Assembly: GCA_021324445.1 (NCBI GenBank)
Contig: JAJPJC010000450.1
Coordinates: forward strand, 1-64,000
Length of the DNA stretch: 64,000 bases
Direction: 5' to 3'
Origin: Isosphaeraceae bacterium
GTDB lineage: Bacteria > Planctomycetota > Planctomycetia > Isosphaerales > Isosphaeraceae
Of this stretch, positions 15,547-22,945 are shown one piece after another. The notes under the pieces were generated by a model that saw only the letters and a program-made list of their open reading frames with translations, ran no database searches and was not told where the DNA came from. Numbering within the stretch: the first letter of the stretch is position 1; each line of letters begins with the position of its first letter. The translations under genes were made by a program, and so were the position numbers.

Positions 15547-15726
15547 ATGACGCCAGGGACCAGCTTTATCTGGAAATCCACCGGCGACGTCTACGTCAAC
15601 TCTCCGCACCGCCATGAGCCCAAAGGAGAGATCACCAGGGAGCGGGTGGTCGTTCGTGGGAAGAAACGGCAGGCGGAGCACTACGTCAGGTCCCATGATG
15701 CTCCTGTTGGACTTGGCTTCCTGTAG
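15547..15726 (+). CDS. Possible 59-residue protein
   Basis: ATG 15547 opens a short frame with natural amino-acid composition: FIWKSTGDVYVN, HRHEPKGEITRERVVVRG, then AEHYVRSHDAPVGLGFL. It has no membrane segment and no recognised family. No ribosome-binding site is visible, so it may be a fragment of a longer lost gene. It occupies part of the 15434-15830 gap, which otherwise holds only the fold-back repeat. Confidence 0.35.
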   Translation: MTPGTSFIWKSTGDVYVNSPHRHEPKGEITRERVVVRGKKRQAEHYVRSHDAPVGLGFL

Positions 15727-15830
15727 GAAATGGCGGTTCGTCTCCCCGCGCGTTAGAATCCATGGCCGTCGTGCGAGGTCTCCGGCTCTGCCCGGAGTGG
15801 TCATCCGTCGCGTCATCTCGTGGAGGCACC

Positions 15831-16622
15831 ATGAAACCGATCCGTCTCACGCCCGTGACCGTGCGCCGAGTCCGATTGACCGCGGGCCCCGGGTTCGTTG
15901 GCATGATGGCCCTGATCCTTGCCACCCCGGCGCGCGGCGGCGACAACGAGCCTCCCTCGGGCTTCGTGGCCCTCTTCGATGGCCGCGACCTCTCGGGCTG
16001 GAGGGTCCCGCAAGGCGATGGCGGCCACTGGAAGGTCGTCGAGGGCGTGATCGATTATGACGCCGAGAGCCAGGCGCGCGGCGACAAGGGACTCTGGACC
16101 GATCGGGAGTTCGGCGACTTCGTCTTGCTCGTGGACTGGCGGCTCAAGGAGGCACCCTACCTCAACCAGGGGGTCCCCTACATCCTGCCGGACGGCACGC
16201 ATGCCCGCGACATCCACGGCAAGGAATTGAAGCTATCCTTGCCCGATGCCGATTCCGGCATCCTGCTGCGCGGCAGCGGCCGGACCCAGATCAACATCTG
16301 GTGCTGGCCGATCGGCTCGGGCGAGATGTACGGCATCCGCACCAACCCCAGGACGCCTCCCGAGCTCCGCGCCGCGGTCACGCCCCGCATGCAGGCCGAC
16401 AAGCCGGTCGGCCAGTGGAACCGCTTCGAGATCACCGTCCGCGGCGACGAGGTCAAGGTGGCCCTGAACGACAAGCTCGTCCTCCCGGGCGCCCGCATCC
16501 CCAACATGCCCGCCCGCGGCCGGATCGGGCTCCAGCATCACGGCGGGAAGCGCGAGGGGAAATGGGCCGGGCCGCCCAGCCTCATCCAGTTCAAGAACAT
16601 CTTCATCAAGGAGTTGAACTGA
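15831..16622 (+). CDS. Secreted DUF1080 (3-keto-disaccharide hydrolase-like) protein
   Basis: A 263-residue exported protein with a signal peptide (residues 1-38, ending near PARGGDN) and one DUF1080 beta-sandwich. Family hallmarks are FVALFDGRDLSGWRVP near the start, SGILLRGSGRTQINIWCWP in the middle, and GRIGLQHHG followed by IQFKNIFIKEL at the end. This domain is greatly expanded in planctomycetes and related to glucanase-like lectin folds; some members hydrolyse 3-keto-glycosides. The start has a GGAGG site eight bases upstream. It is not in an evident operon. Confidence 0.88.
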   Translation: MKPIRLTPVTVRRVRLTAGPGFVGMMALILATPARGGDNEPPSGFVALFDGRDLSGWRVPQGDGGHWKVVEGVIDYDAESQARGDKGLWTDREFGDFVLLVDWRLKEAPYLNQGVPYILPDGTHARDIHGKELKLSLPDADSGILLRGSGRTQINIWCWPIGSGEMYGIRTNPRTPPELRAAVTPRMQADKPVGQWNRFEITVRGDEVKVALNDKLVLPGARIPNMPARGRIGLQHHGGKREGKWAGPPSLIQFKNIFIKELN

Positions 16623-16623
16623 C

Positions 16624-16775
16624 CTGTGTGACCACGGTCGTGAGTCCGTGGTTCGGACGGGGAACCTCCAACCTCGCACGTCAGTGCGACGCATCGGCCG
16701 GCCATCGGGCGACGCCCGAGGTTGGAGGACGGTCGTCCCGTCCGAACCACGCACTCACGTGCGTGGTCACGCCGC
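16624..16775 (-). repeat. 150-bp fold-back repeat, copy B
   Basis: The reverse complement of this segment aligns end to end with 11120-11271. Both ends carry the GTGACCAC/GTGGTCAC terminus and the internal halves pair with each other. It follows the DUF1080 stop codon by two bases and lies in the 643-base gap before the EPS locus. I see no dependable gene in the rest of that gap. Confidence 0.75.
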
Positions 16776-16864
16776 CCACCGCCGGCGCGCGGTGGTGAAG
16801 CCCCCACCCCGGGCGCCCTTGGGGAAAATGGGAGGAATCGGGCCTGGCGTTCCGGGATTCCGCC

Positions 16865-16893
16865 TTGACCGGCGTGGAGCAAGAGGGGATACT
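16865..16893 (+). promoter_or_regulatory. Candidate sigma-70 promoter for the EPS locus
   Basis: TTGACC (16865-16870) and GATACT (16888-16893) lie 17 bases apart. The match is moderate, and it would leave a leader of about 370 bases before the first EPS gene. Confidence 0.3.
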
Positions 16894-17265
16894 GCGGCGG
16901 CCCTGATGCCCTCGCCTGAGACGGATTCTTAGGATCGGGCTGCACCCGCACCAGTCACGGAAGACGAGCACAATCGTGTTTTGCGGCATCCCTCCTGCGA
17001 ACGATTGGGTCATCTCCACCTCCTCCCGAGCGTACCCATGCGGATGGGTGCGGGGACGGCGACGACGAGCCGTTCTCAGCAGTGTTGTCGAAGCCGCGCG
17101 GGCCGCGGTCACCGGCCGGGCGCGCCCCGGACGGCGCGCCGAACCCGGCCGATCCCCGGCGCCCGGCGGGGAGATCGCGCGCCGGCGCGGCGGTGGGGAC
17201 GGCACCGGCGTCGAGGACCCGGGACCGCGGCGGGGCCCTGATGCGAGGGGTCGCTCCTCTGGGAC

Positions 17266-18939
17266 ATGATCGGATTGACGATGATCTCCGTTTATCTGAC
17301 GATCTTCGCCTTCGCGATGATGGGGTGCGTGCTGGCGACCCCGCTGGTCACCTGGATCGCCACCCATGTCGGGGCGATCGACCGCCCCGACCACTTCCGC
17401 CGGATCCACCAGGGGGCGATTCCCCGATTGGGTGGTCTGGCGCTGGCCATCGGGGTGGCGACGGCCACGCTCTGGACTCACCTCGACGAGTCGTTGCGGC
17501 TCCGCGCCGTCGGGGTCGGGACCTTCGCCTGGAACGATCTCCTGCCCGTCTTGATCGCCGCGCTGGTGATCCTGGTCGTCGGCTTCGTGGACGACACCCG
17601 GTCCTTGGGGCCCCGGATGAAGCTGTGCGGTCAAGCCCTCGCCGTCTTGACCCTCTACCTGGGAGGCATCCGCATCCAGTCGATCGAGGTGCTCAGCCTG
17701 AACATCAACCTGGGCTTCCCCGCGGTTCCGCTCCGGCTGCTGGGCTTCCCCGGGGACCTGCCGCTGCCCAGCCTGCTGGTGACCCTGTTCTGGTTCCTGG
17801 GCTGCATGAACGTCTGGAACCTGATCGACGGCATGGATGGACTGGCCTCCGGTGTGGGCCTGCTGGTCAGCGGCACCTTGACCCTGGTCGCCATGCACAA
17901 TGAGAACTTCGGAGTCGCGGTCTTGTCCGTCGCCCTGGCGGGGAGCCTCGCCGGATTCTTGCTGTACAACTGGCACCCGGCCTGCATCTTCCTCGGCGAC
18001 AGCGGCAGCATGCTGATCGGCCTGTTGATCGGCGTGATCGGGGTGCGCGGGTCGATGGAGGGTCCCTCGGCCATCTCGATCCTGTTCCCCCTGCTGGCCA
18101 TGGGGCTGCCGATCTCGGACACGGCCATGGCGATCTTCCGCCGGTGGCTGCGGAATCTGCCACTCAGCGCCGCCGATCGCCGTCATGTGCATCACCTGCT
18201 GATCGGGCTGGGGCTCAACCCCCGCCAGGCCGCGTTGATGCTCTATTGCTTTTCCGGCTTCCTCTGCGGGGTCGTGATGCTGGGAGTCGCGCTCCGGAAT
18301 GAATACTTGACGCTGGTGCTGGGGATCTCCGGCTGCCTGGCGTTCCTCCTGGTGGTGACCAGCCGTCGGGATGAGCTGGCCAACCTCTACGACGACTTTC
18401 AAGACCGGCTGGCGCGGGGCCGGCAGGAGCGGCAGGCCGCGCAGTTAACCTGGGAAGGAATCCAGCGGATCGAGCTGTGCACGACGGCGACGGCCGCGCG
18501 CGAGATCGTCTACCAGGCCGCCGGGGCGCTGGGCTGCGAACTGGTCCGGATCACCTGCGGGGGGCCCGACTCGCCGGCGCCGACGGAGTGGGACGAGCAG
18601 CCGATGGCCAGCCCGGCGGTGTCGTGGCCCGCGGCGATCTTCCGACTCTCGGGTGGTCAATCCCGGTGGATCACGGTGAGCCTGGGCCTGCCGGCGGATG
18701 CACCCCTGGCGGCCGACATCGTGTTCCGATCCATGCATCGCCTGGTCGGCGCCCTGGCCGCGCGGCTGGAATGGCTCCAGGTCGCGGAGTCGGCCGGCAG
18801 TCGGTTGGAAGCGGCGATGACGGGGCCGGCCGGCCCCCAGGACCGGCCGGCAGCGGCGGAGCGGCCGGCGGGACGGTCGACCCCAGCTCGCTCCGGCGCC
18901 GAACCCCTGACCAGCCCGGGCCCGCCGGCACGGCGATGA
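17266..18939 (+). CDS. Undecaprenyl-phosphate sugar-1-phosphate transferase (WecA/MraY type)
   Basis: This enzyme would prime exopolysaccharide synthesis by moving a sugar-1-phosphate, probably GlcNAc-1-P, onto undecaprenyl phosphate. Residues 1-385 carry about eleven membrane helices with the polyprenyl-phosphate transferase motifs VGFVDDTRSLGPRMKL, NVWNLIDGMDGLASG, FLGDSGSMLIGLLIG and a cytoplasmic RRHVHHLLIGLGL loop. A C-terminal extension of about 170 residues (from ELANLYDDFQ) is soluble, begins with a coiled-coil-like stretch and ends Pro/Ala-rich; its role is unknown and it is absent from simple WecA proteins. The gene is the first of the EPS locus and is followed 27 bases later by the Wzc-like kinase. 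Confidence 0.88.
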   Translation: MIGLTMISVYLTIFAFAMMGCVLATPLVTWIATHVGAIDRPDHFRRIHQGAIPRLGGLALAIGVATATLWTHLDESLRLRAVGVGTFAWNDLLPVLIAALVILVVGFVDDTRSLGPRMKLCGQALAVLTLYLGGIRIQSIEVLSLNINLGFPAVPLRLLGFPGDLPLPSLLVTLFWFLGCMNVWNLIDGMDGLASGVGLLVSGTLTLVAMHNENFGVAVLSVALAGSLAGFLLYNWHPACIFLGDSGSMLIGLLIGVIGVRGSMEGPSAISILFPLLAMGLPISDTAMAIFRRWLRNLPLSAADRRHVHHLLIGLGLNPRQAALMLYCFSGFLCGVVMLGVALRNEYLTLVLGISGCLAFLLVVTSRRDELANLYDDFQDRLARGRQERQAAQLTWEGIQRIELCTTATAAREIVYQAAGALGCELVRITCGGPDSPAPTEWDEQPMASPAVSWPAAIFRLSGGQSRWITVSLGLPADAPLAADIVFRSMHRLVGALAARLEWLQVAESAGSRLEAAMTGPAGPQDRPAAAERPAGRSTPARSGAEPLTSPGPPARR

Positions 18940-18966
18940 TTCCCCCCAACCGTCACGGAGGCATCG

Positions 18967-21183
18967 ATGGACGCAATCCAGACGATTCGAGGGTATCCCG
19001 CTCCCCCGAGTCCCGTTCATACCCCCCTGGCGCCCCTGGCGATCAACCCGGCCGCCGTCAAGACGACCGGGAGCTATCTGCGGGCGCTGCGGCGGCGGAT
19101 CTGGGTCGTCCTGGCCGTGGCCATCCCGCTGGCGATCCTGGGCTCGATCCTGGTGCTGCGGCTGCCGCCCGTCTATCTCGTCAAGGCCGAGATCGAGATC
19201 AACCCGCCCGAGTATGATGCCGCGCTGGCGACCCTGGTCTCGCACGAGCTCGGCCGCCGCGATCCCGCCAGCCAGGAGCGGTACGTGCCCAACCGTGCCG
19301 CCCAGCTCCGCAGCCGGGAGCTGGCCGAGCGCGTCGTCCGGGACCCCGCCCTGGAGCCGGAGCTGAGCCAGTACGAGGATCCCGCCGTCGAGCTGTTCCG
19401 GTCGCTCACGGTGCTTCAGGTCCAGAAGAACAGCAATTCGTTCCACGTCGCGCTCGAGGGGCGGGATGCGACCCGGACGACCAAGCTGCTGGAGAAGCTG
19501 CTCGAGAAGTTCCGGGAACAGGCCAAGCGCGAAAACGAGAAAAGGCTCTTCGACACGGCGGCGAATGCCCGGGAGAACCTGACGAAGCTGCAGGCCAGTC
19601 TGAAGGACCTCGATGGCCGGATCGAGCTCGCCCTGAAGGAGAATCGGACGATCGGACCCAGCGGCAAGAGCATCGTCGAGGAGCAGTATCTCAGCCTGGG
19701 GACGATCCTGAGTCAGAAGCAGTTGCGATTGGGCGAGCTCCAGCAGCAGATGCTGGTCGCTCAGATGTTTCCCCGCTTCGAGACCGGCGATTCCTCGGCC
19801 CGCGCGGCGCGGATCGCGACCCTGAGGCAGCAGTTGCGCTACTGGACGCGGGCCCTGGACAAGGTCCGGCAGACCTCGCGCCGGTTCAACAGCGATCCTG
19901 CCGCCATCCACTACTCCCAGCGACTCGAGGATGTGATGGAGGAACTCCAGGAGCTCAGCGCGATCAAGACCGAGATGCCGGCCAACCCAACCGAGATGAT
20001 CCTGGACCAGTACCGCCAGGAGATCGAGGCCGACCGCGAGCAGCAAGGCGTCCTGCTGGCCCAGTTGCGGGACTCGATGCCGGGCCACCAGCAGTTCCTG
20101 GCCCTGGTGGAGGAGCGCCGCGAGCACGCCCGGCGGATCGCCGACATGAAGGAGAAGCTGGCTGCGTTCGATATGCTCTCGAACTCGCAGGCGGCGACCG
20201 ATTTCATCAAGGTCCCCGACGCCATCGCCGAGCCGACCAAACCGATCAAGCCCAACCGGCCGTTGCTGATCGCCCTGGCGCTGGTGCTGAGCTTGGCGAT
20301 GGGGATGGGCCTGGTGTGCCTGCTCGAGCATGTCGACCACACGGTCAAGGTGCCCGAGCACGCCAGCCACACGCTGGGGCTGCCCCTGCTGGGTGTGGTG
20401 CCGCGCATCCCCCGGACCGTCTTGACCCAGCGGGGGCGCCATCTCTGGACACCCGGCGTGTCCGACTCGATCGCGGCCGACGCCTATCGCAACGTCCGGG
20501 CCGGCTTGCTGGGCGTCGCCGATCGCCGCGGGCCGATCGTGACCCTGCTGGTCACCAGCGCCAAGGCGGGCGAGGGCAAGAGTACGACGGCGTTGAACCT
20601 GGCGGCGACCTGCGCCTTGGCCGGCGAGCGCACCGTGCTGGTGGACCTCGACCTGCGGCGGCCCAGTCTGGGTGAGGTGTTCCTCGCCGAGGCCGACCCG
20701 CAGTCCATGCCGGGGGTCTCGGATGTGCTCCGCGGCAAGATCTCCTGGCAGCGCACCCTCCGCCACTCCCGCATCGACACCCTGGACTTCATCCCGACCG
20801 GCGATCCCAGTCAGATCCCGATCGAAGCCCTGGGGACGCGCGAGCTCCGCCAGTTCCTCCTGGCCCTGGCGCACCACTACGATCGCGTCATCCTCGATGG
20901 ACCGGCGGTCCTGGGCCTGGCCGATTGCCGGTTCCTGGGCCGGATGGTCGACGCGTCCCTCCTGGTCGTCCGCTCCGGCTCGCATCACCTGACGACCCTG
21001 CATCGGGCCAAGGCCATGCTCGAGCAGTCGCACGTGGCCATCGCCGGGGTCGTCTTCAATGGCCTGGCCGAGGACATGGATAACTGGTCGAGCTACGGGT
21101 CGGGCGAGGCCCTCACGATCGTCGAGAGGCGCCCGATCCCCGCCTTGACGCAACCCGAGCCAGCCCTGGTGGCGGAGGCTTGA
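18967..21183 (+). CDS. Wzc-like polysaccharide co-polymerase and tyrosine autokinase
   Basis: A 738-residue inner-membrane protein controlling polysaccharide chain length and export. A Wzz domain spans about residues 30-450: a first membrane helix (VVLAVAIPLAILGSILVL), a periplasmic coiled-coil arm with many Glu/Arg heptads, and a second helix (LLIALALVLSLAMGMGLVCL). The bacterial tyrosine-kinase domain follows, with Walker A AKAGEGKSTT (Lys538), a Walker A' VLVDLDLRRP and YDRVILDGPA. The C-terminus has only one tyrosine (SSYGSGE), whereas typical Wzc proteins end in a Tyr cluster, so autophosphorylation may be limited. ATG 18967 follows a GGAGG site. Confidence 0.88.
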   Translation: MDAIQTIRGYPAPPSPVHTPLAPLAINPAAVKTTGSYLRALRRRIWVVLAVAIPLAILGSILVLRLPPVYLVKAEIEINPPEYDAALATLVSHELGRRDPASQERYVPNRAAQLRSRELAERVVRDPALEPELSQYEDPAVELFRSLTVLQVQKNSNSFHVALEGRDATRTTKLLEKLLEKFREQAKRENEKRLFDTAANARENLTKLQASLKDLDGRIELALKENRTIGPSGKSIVEEQYLSLGTILSQKQLRLGELQQQMLVAQMFPRFETGDSSARAARIATLRQQLRYWTRALDKVRQTSRRFNSDPAAIHYSQRLEDVMEELQELSAIKTEMPANPTEMILDQYRQEIEADREQQGVLLAQLRDSMPGHQQFLALVEERREHARRIADMKEKLAAFDMLSNSQAATDFIKVPDAIAEPTKPIKPNRPLLIALALVLSLAMGMGLVCLLEHVDHTVKVPEHASHTLGLPLLGVVPRIPRTVLTQRGRHLWTPGVSDSIAADAYRNVRAGLLGVADRRGPIVTLLVTSAKAGEGKSTTALNLAATCALAGERTVLVDLDLRRPSLGEVFLAEADPQSMPGVSDVLRGKISWQRTLRHSRIDTLDFIPTGDPSQIPIEALGTRELRQFLLALAHHYDRVILDGPAVLGLADCRFLGRMVDASLLVVRSGSHHLTTLHRAKAMLEQSHVAIAGVVFNGLAEDMDNWSSYGSGEALTIVERRPIPALTQPEPALVAEA

Positions 21184-21186
21184 GGC

Positions 21187-22800
21187 GTGGGACGCCTGCT
21201 CCACGATCAGGAGACGCTCAGAGTGGACCTGCGACAGAAGATCCTGGTGGCGGCCGAGCGCGTGCAGGGAGTCCTCCTGGCGGTGCTGGTGCTTGGCAGC
21301 GCGGTGTGCTTCGGAGGGGCCGTCTGGTGGTTCCCGCCGGCCGTGGGCGGGCTGGCGTTCCTGCTGGTCCTGGCCAAGCTGGTGCAGCTCCTGGCCGAGG
21401 GCCGGATGCCGTGGTTGAAGAGTCCGCTGACTCTGCTGGGAGTGCTGGGGCTGGCGGTGGGCGTGATTCAGTCGGCGCCCCTGCCCGCCGGGTGGGCGCG
21501 CCGGGTCTCGCCGATTGCGCAGGAGGTCTATGCCACGAGGACCTGGTCGCGCCTGGCGCAGGCCGACGATCCCGAGGCCGATCGACCCCCGGCGGCTCCG
21601 GTCCGCTCGCCGGCGACGCTCGACCGCGCCGCGACCGTGCGCTGGCTCATGGGAGCGGCGGTCTGCCTCGCCGTCTTCTGGACGGTCGCCCATTACGTCG
21701 ACCGCCGCGGGCGGCTCTACTTCGTCTGGGGCAGCGTCGTGGCGGGCTTCGTGCTCAACGCCGCGTTCCTGGTCGTGCAGTTGAGCGGCCAGGCCGAGGG
21801 ATGCTTCGGTGTCATCCTCCCCGAGCGGGGACCACGCTGGGGACCGTCGCTGGATGACGTGCTCAGCTCGCCCACACCCGCGGCCTTGCGCCGCCTGGAG
21901 GTCGCGCGCCCGGTGACCGGCACCGGCCCTGGCCTGGAGCGGATCGCGTCGGTCCCGGATCGTCCCTACCTGTTCGGGACGATGATGGGCGGCCCCGGGG
22001 CGTTGCTGGCGATGGGGTCGATGGCGCTGCCGATGGCCCTGGCGATGGCGCTGCACCTGCTCGCCCCGCGGGGCAGCCGCGAGCGGCTGGGCCAGCGCCT
22101 GGGCCCCTCGGGACACGGGGGCCTCGCCCTGCTGCTGGTGGGCTTCCTGGTCGTCGGCGCCTTCCTGGCGGGGATGATGGCCGGGCCGCGGCTCTGCCTG
22201 CCGTTCGCCGTGGCGCTGGCGCTGGTGGGGCTACCGGCGGCGCGCGGGCCTGGCGGCCGTGGGGCGTCGATCGGCCTGACGATCCTCGTCGTCCTCGTCC
22301 TGGGACTGGGAGCGGCCCTGGTGTCGGCCTGGCCGCTGGTCTTCGGGAGCCAGCCCCCGGTCTCCCCCGTGTCCTGGGAATCCGCACGGCTGGCCTGGGC
22401 CGAGGGCTTGCTGATCGTGCGGGACTTCCCCTGGCTGGGCTCCGGGTTCGGCAGCTTCGCCACGATCCATGCCTACTACAAGTCGCTGGATCCGCCCGCC
22501 GGGTTCGCCGCCAGCAGCCTGCTGCGCTGCGGCGCCGAGGCCGGCCTGGCCGGTCTGGCGCTGCTGGCCCTCGGGGGGCTCTGGTCGCTCTGGCGCTTGC
22601 CGGCTAGCCTGAAGCGGGTCGGCTCCGCCGACAGGGCCCTGGCCCTCGGCTTGATCGGAGCGGTCGCCGGCCTGGGCCTCTGGTCGGCCCTGCACTGGAC
22701 GGTCGAGCTCCCCGCGGTGGCGATCGCGGCCAGCGCCTTGGGCGGCACCTGGAACCGATGGATGGCCGGCGGCACGGACCTGTTCGTCGAGCGCGCATGA
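21187..22800 (+). CDS. O-antigen ligase / polymerase-like membrane protein
   Basis: A 537-residue polytopic protein with about ten to twelve hydrophobic segments, for example VLLAVLVLGSAVCFGGAVWWF and LALLLVGFLVVGAFLAGMM. The segment AEGLLIVRDFPWLGSGFGSF resembles the Wzy_C signature of O-antigen ligases and polymerases. It would join polysaccharide repeat units or transfer the finished chain. A second polymerase-like gene lies in the same locus at 29933, so one may polymerise and the other ligate. The start is GTG 21187, four bases after the kinase stop, implying coupling. Confidence 0.75.
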   Translation: MGRLLHDQETLRVDLRQKILVAAERVQGVLLAVLVLGSAVCFGGAVWWFPPAVGGLAFLLVLAKLVQLLAEGRMPWLKSPLTLLGVLGLAVGVIQSAPLPAGWARRVSPIAQEVYATRTWSRLAQADDPEADRPPAAPVRSPATLDRAATVRWLMGAAVCLAVFWTVAHYVDRRGRLYFVWGSVVAGFVLNAAFLVVQLSGQAEGCFGVILPERGPRWGPSLDDVLSSPTPAALRRLEVARPVTGTGPGLERIASVPDRPYLFGTMMGGPGALLAMGSMALPMALAMALHLLAPRGSRERLGQRLGPSGHGGLALLLVGFLVVGAFLAGMMAGPRLCLPFAVALALVGLPAARGPGGRGASIGLTILVVLVLGLGAALVSAWPLVFGSQPPVSPVSWESARLAWAEGLLIVRDFPWLGSGFGSFATIHAYYKSLDPPAGFAASSLLRCGAEAGLAGLALLALGGLWSLWRLPASLKRVGSADRALALGLIGAVAGLGLWSALHWTVELPAVAIAASALGGTWNRWMAGGTDLFVERA

Positions 22801-22848
22801 CCAGGCGGATCCATCTATTAGGTTAGGATTCCTCTGTTCCTCGATCGG

Positions 22849-22935
22849 GAGTCTGGAATTTGCAATCCGGAATCTGGAATAGATCTGGAATCTGGAATTT
22901 GGAATCTGGAGTCTGGAATTTGCAACCCGGAATTC
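22849..22935 (+). repeat. Short tandem repeat of a TCTGGAAT-type unit
   Basis: Six or so degenerate copies of TCTGGAAT, with interspersed TTGCAA, fill most of the gap between the O-antigen ligase-like gene and the FHA gene. The segment is much richer in A and T than its neighbours. Confidence 0.7.
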
Positions 22936-22945
22936 TCGGAGCCTC

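Noticed and set aside
18445-22116. 1223-codon minus-strand open frame opposite the EPS genes
   Set aside because: It is antisense to the well-supported transferase, Wzc and ligase-like genes, has Gln/Arg/His-rich composition and no family similarity. Long antisense frames are expected at this GC content.
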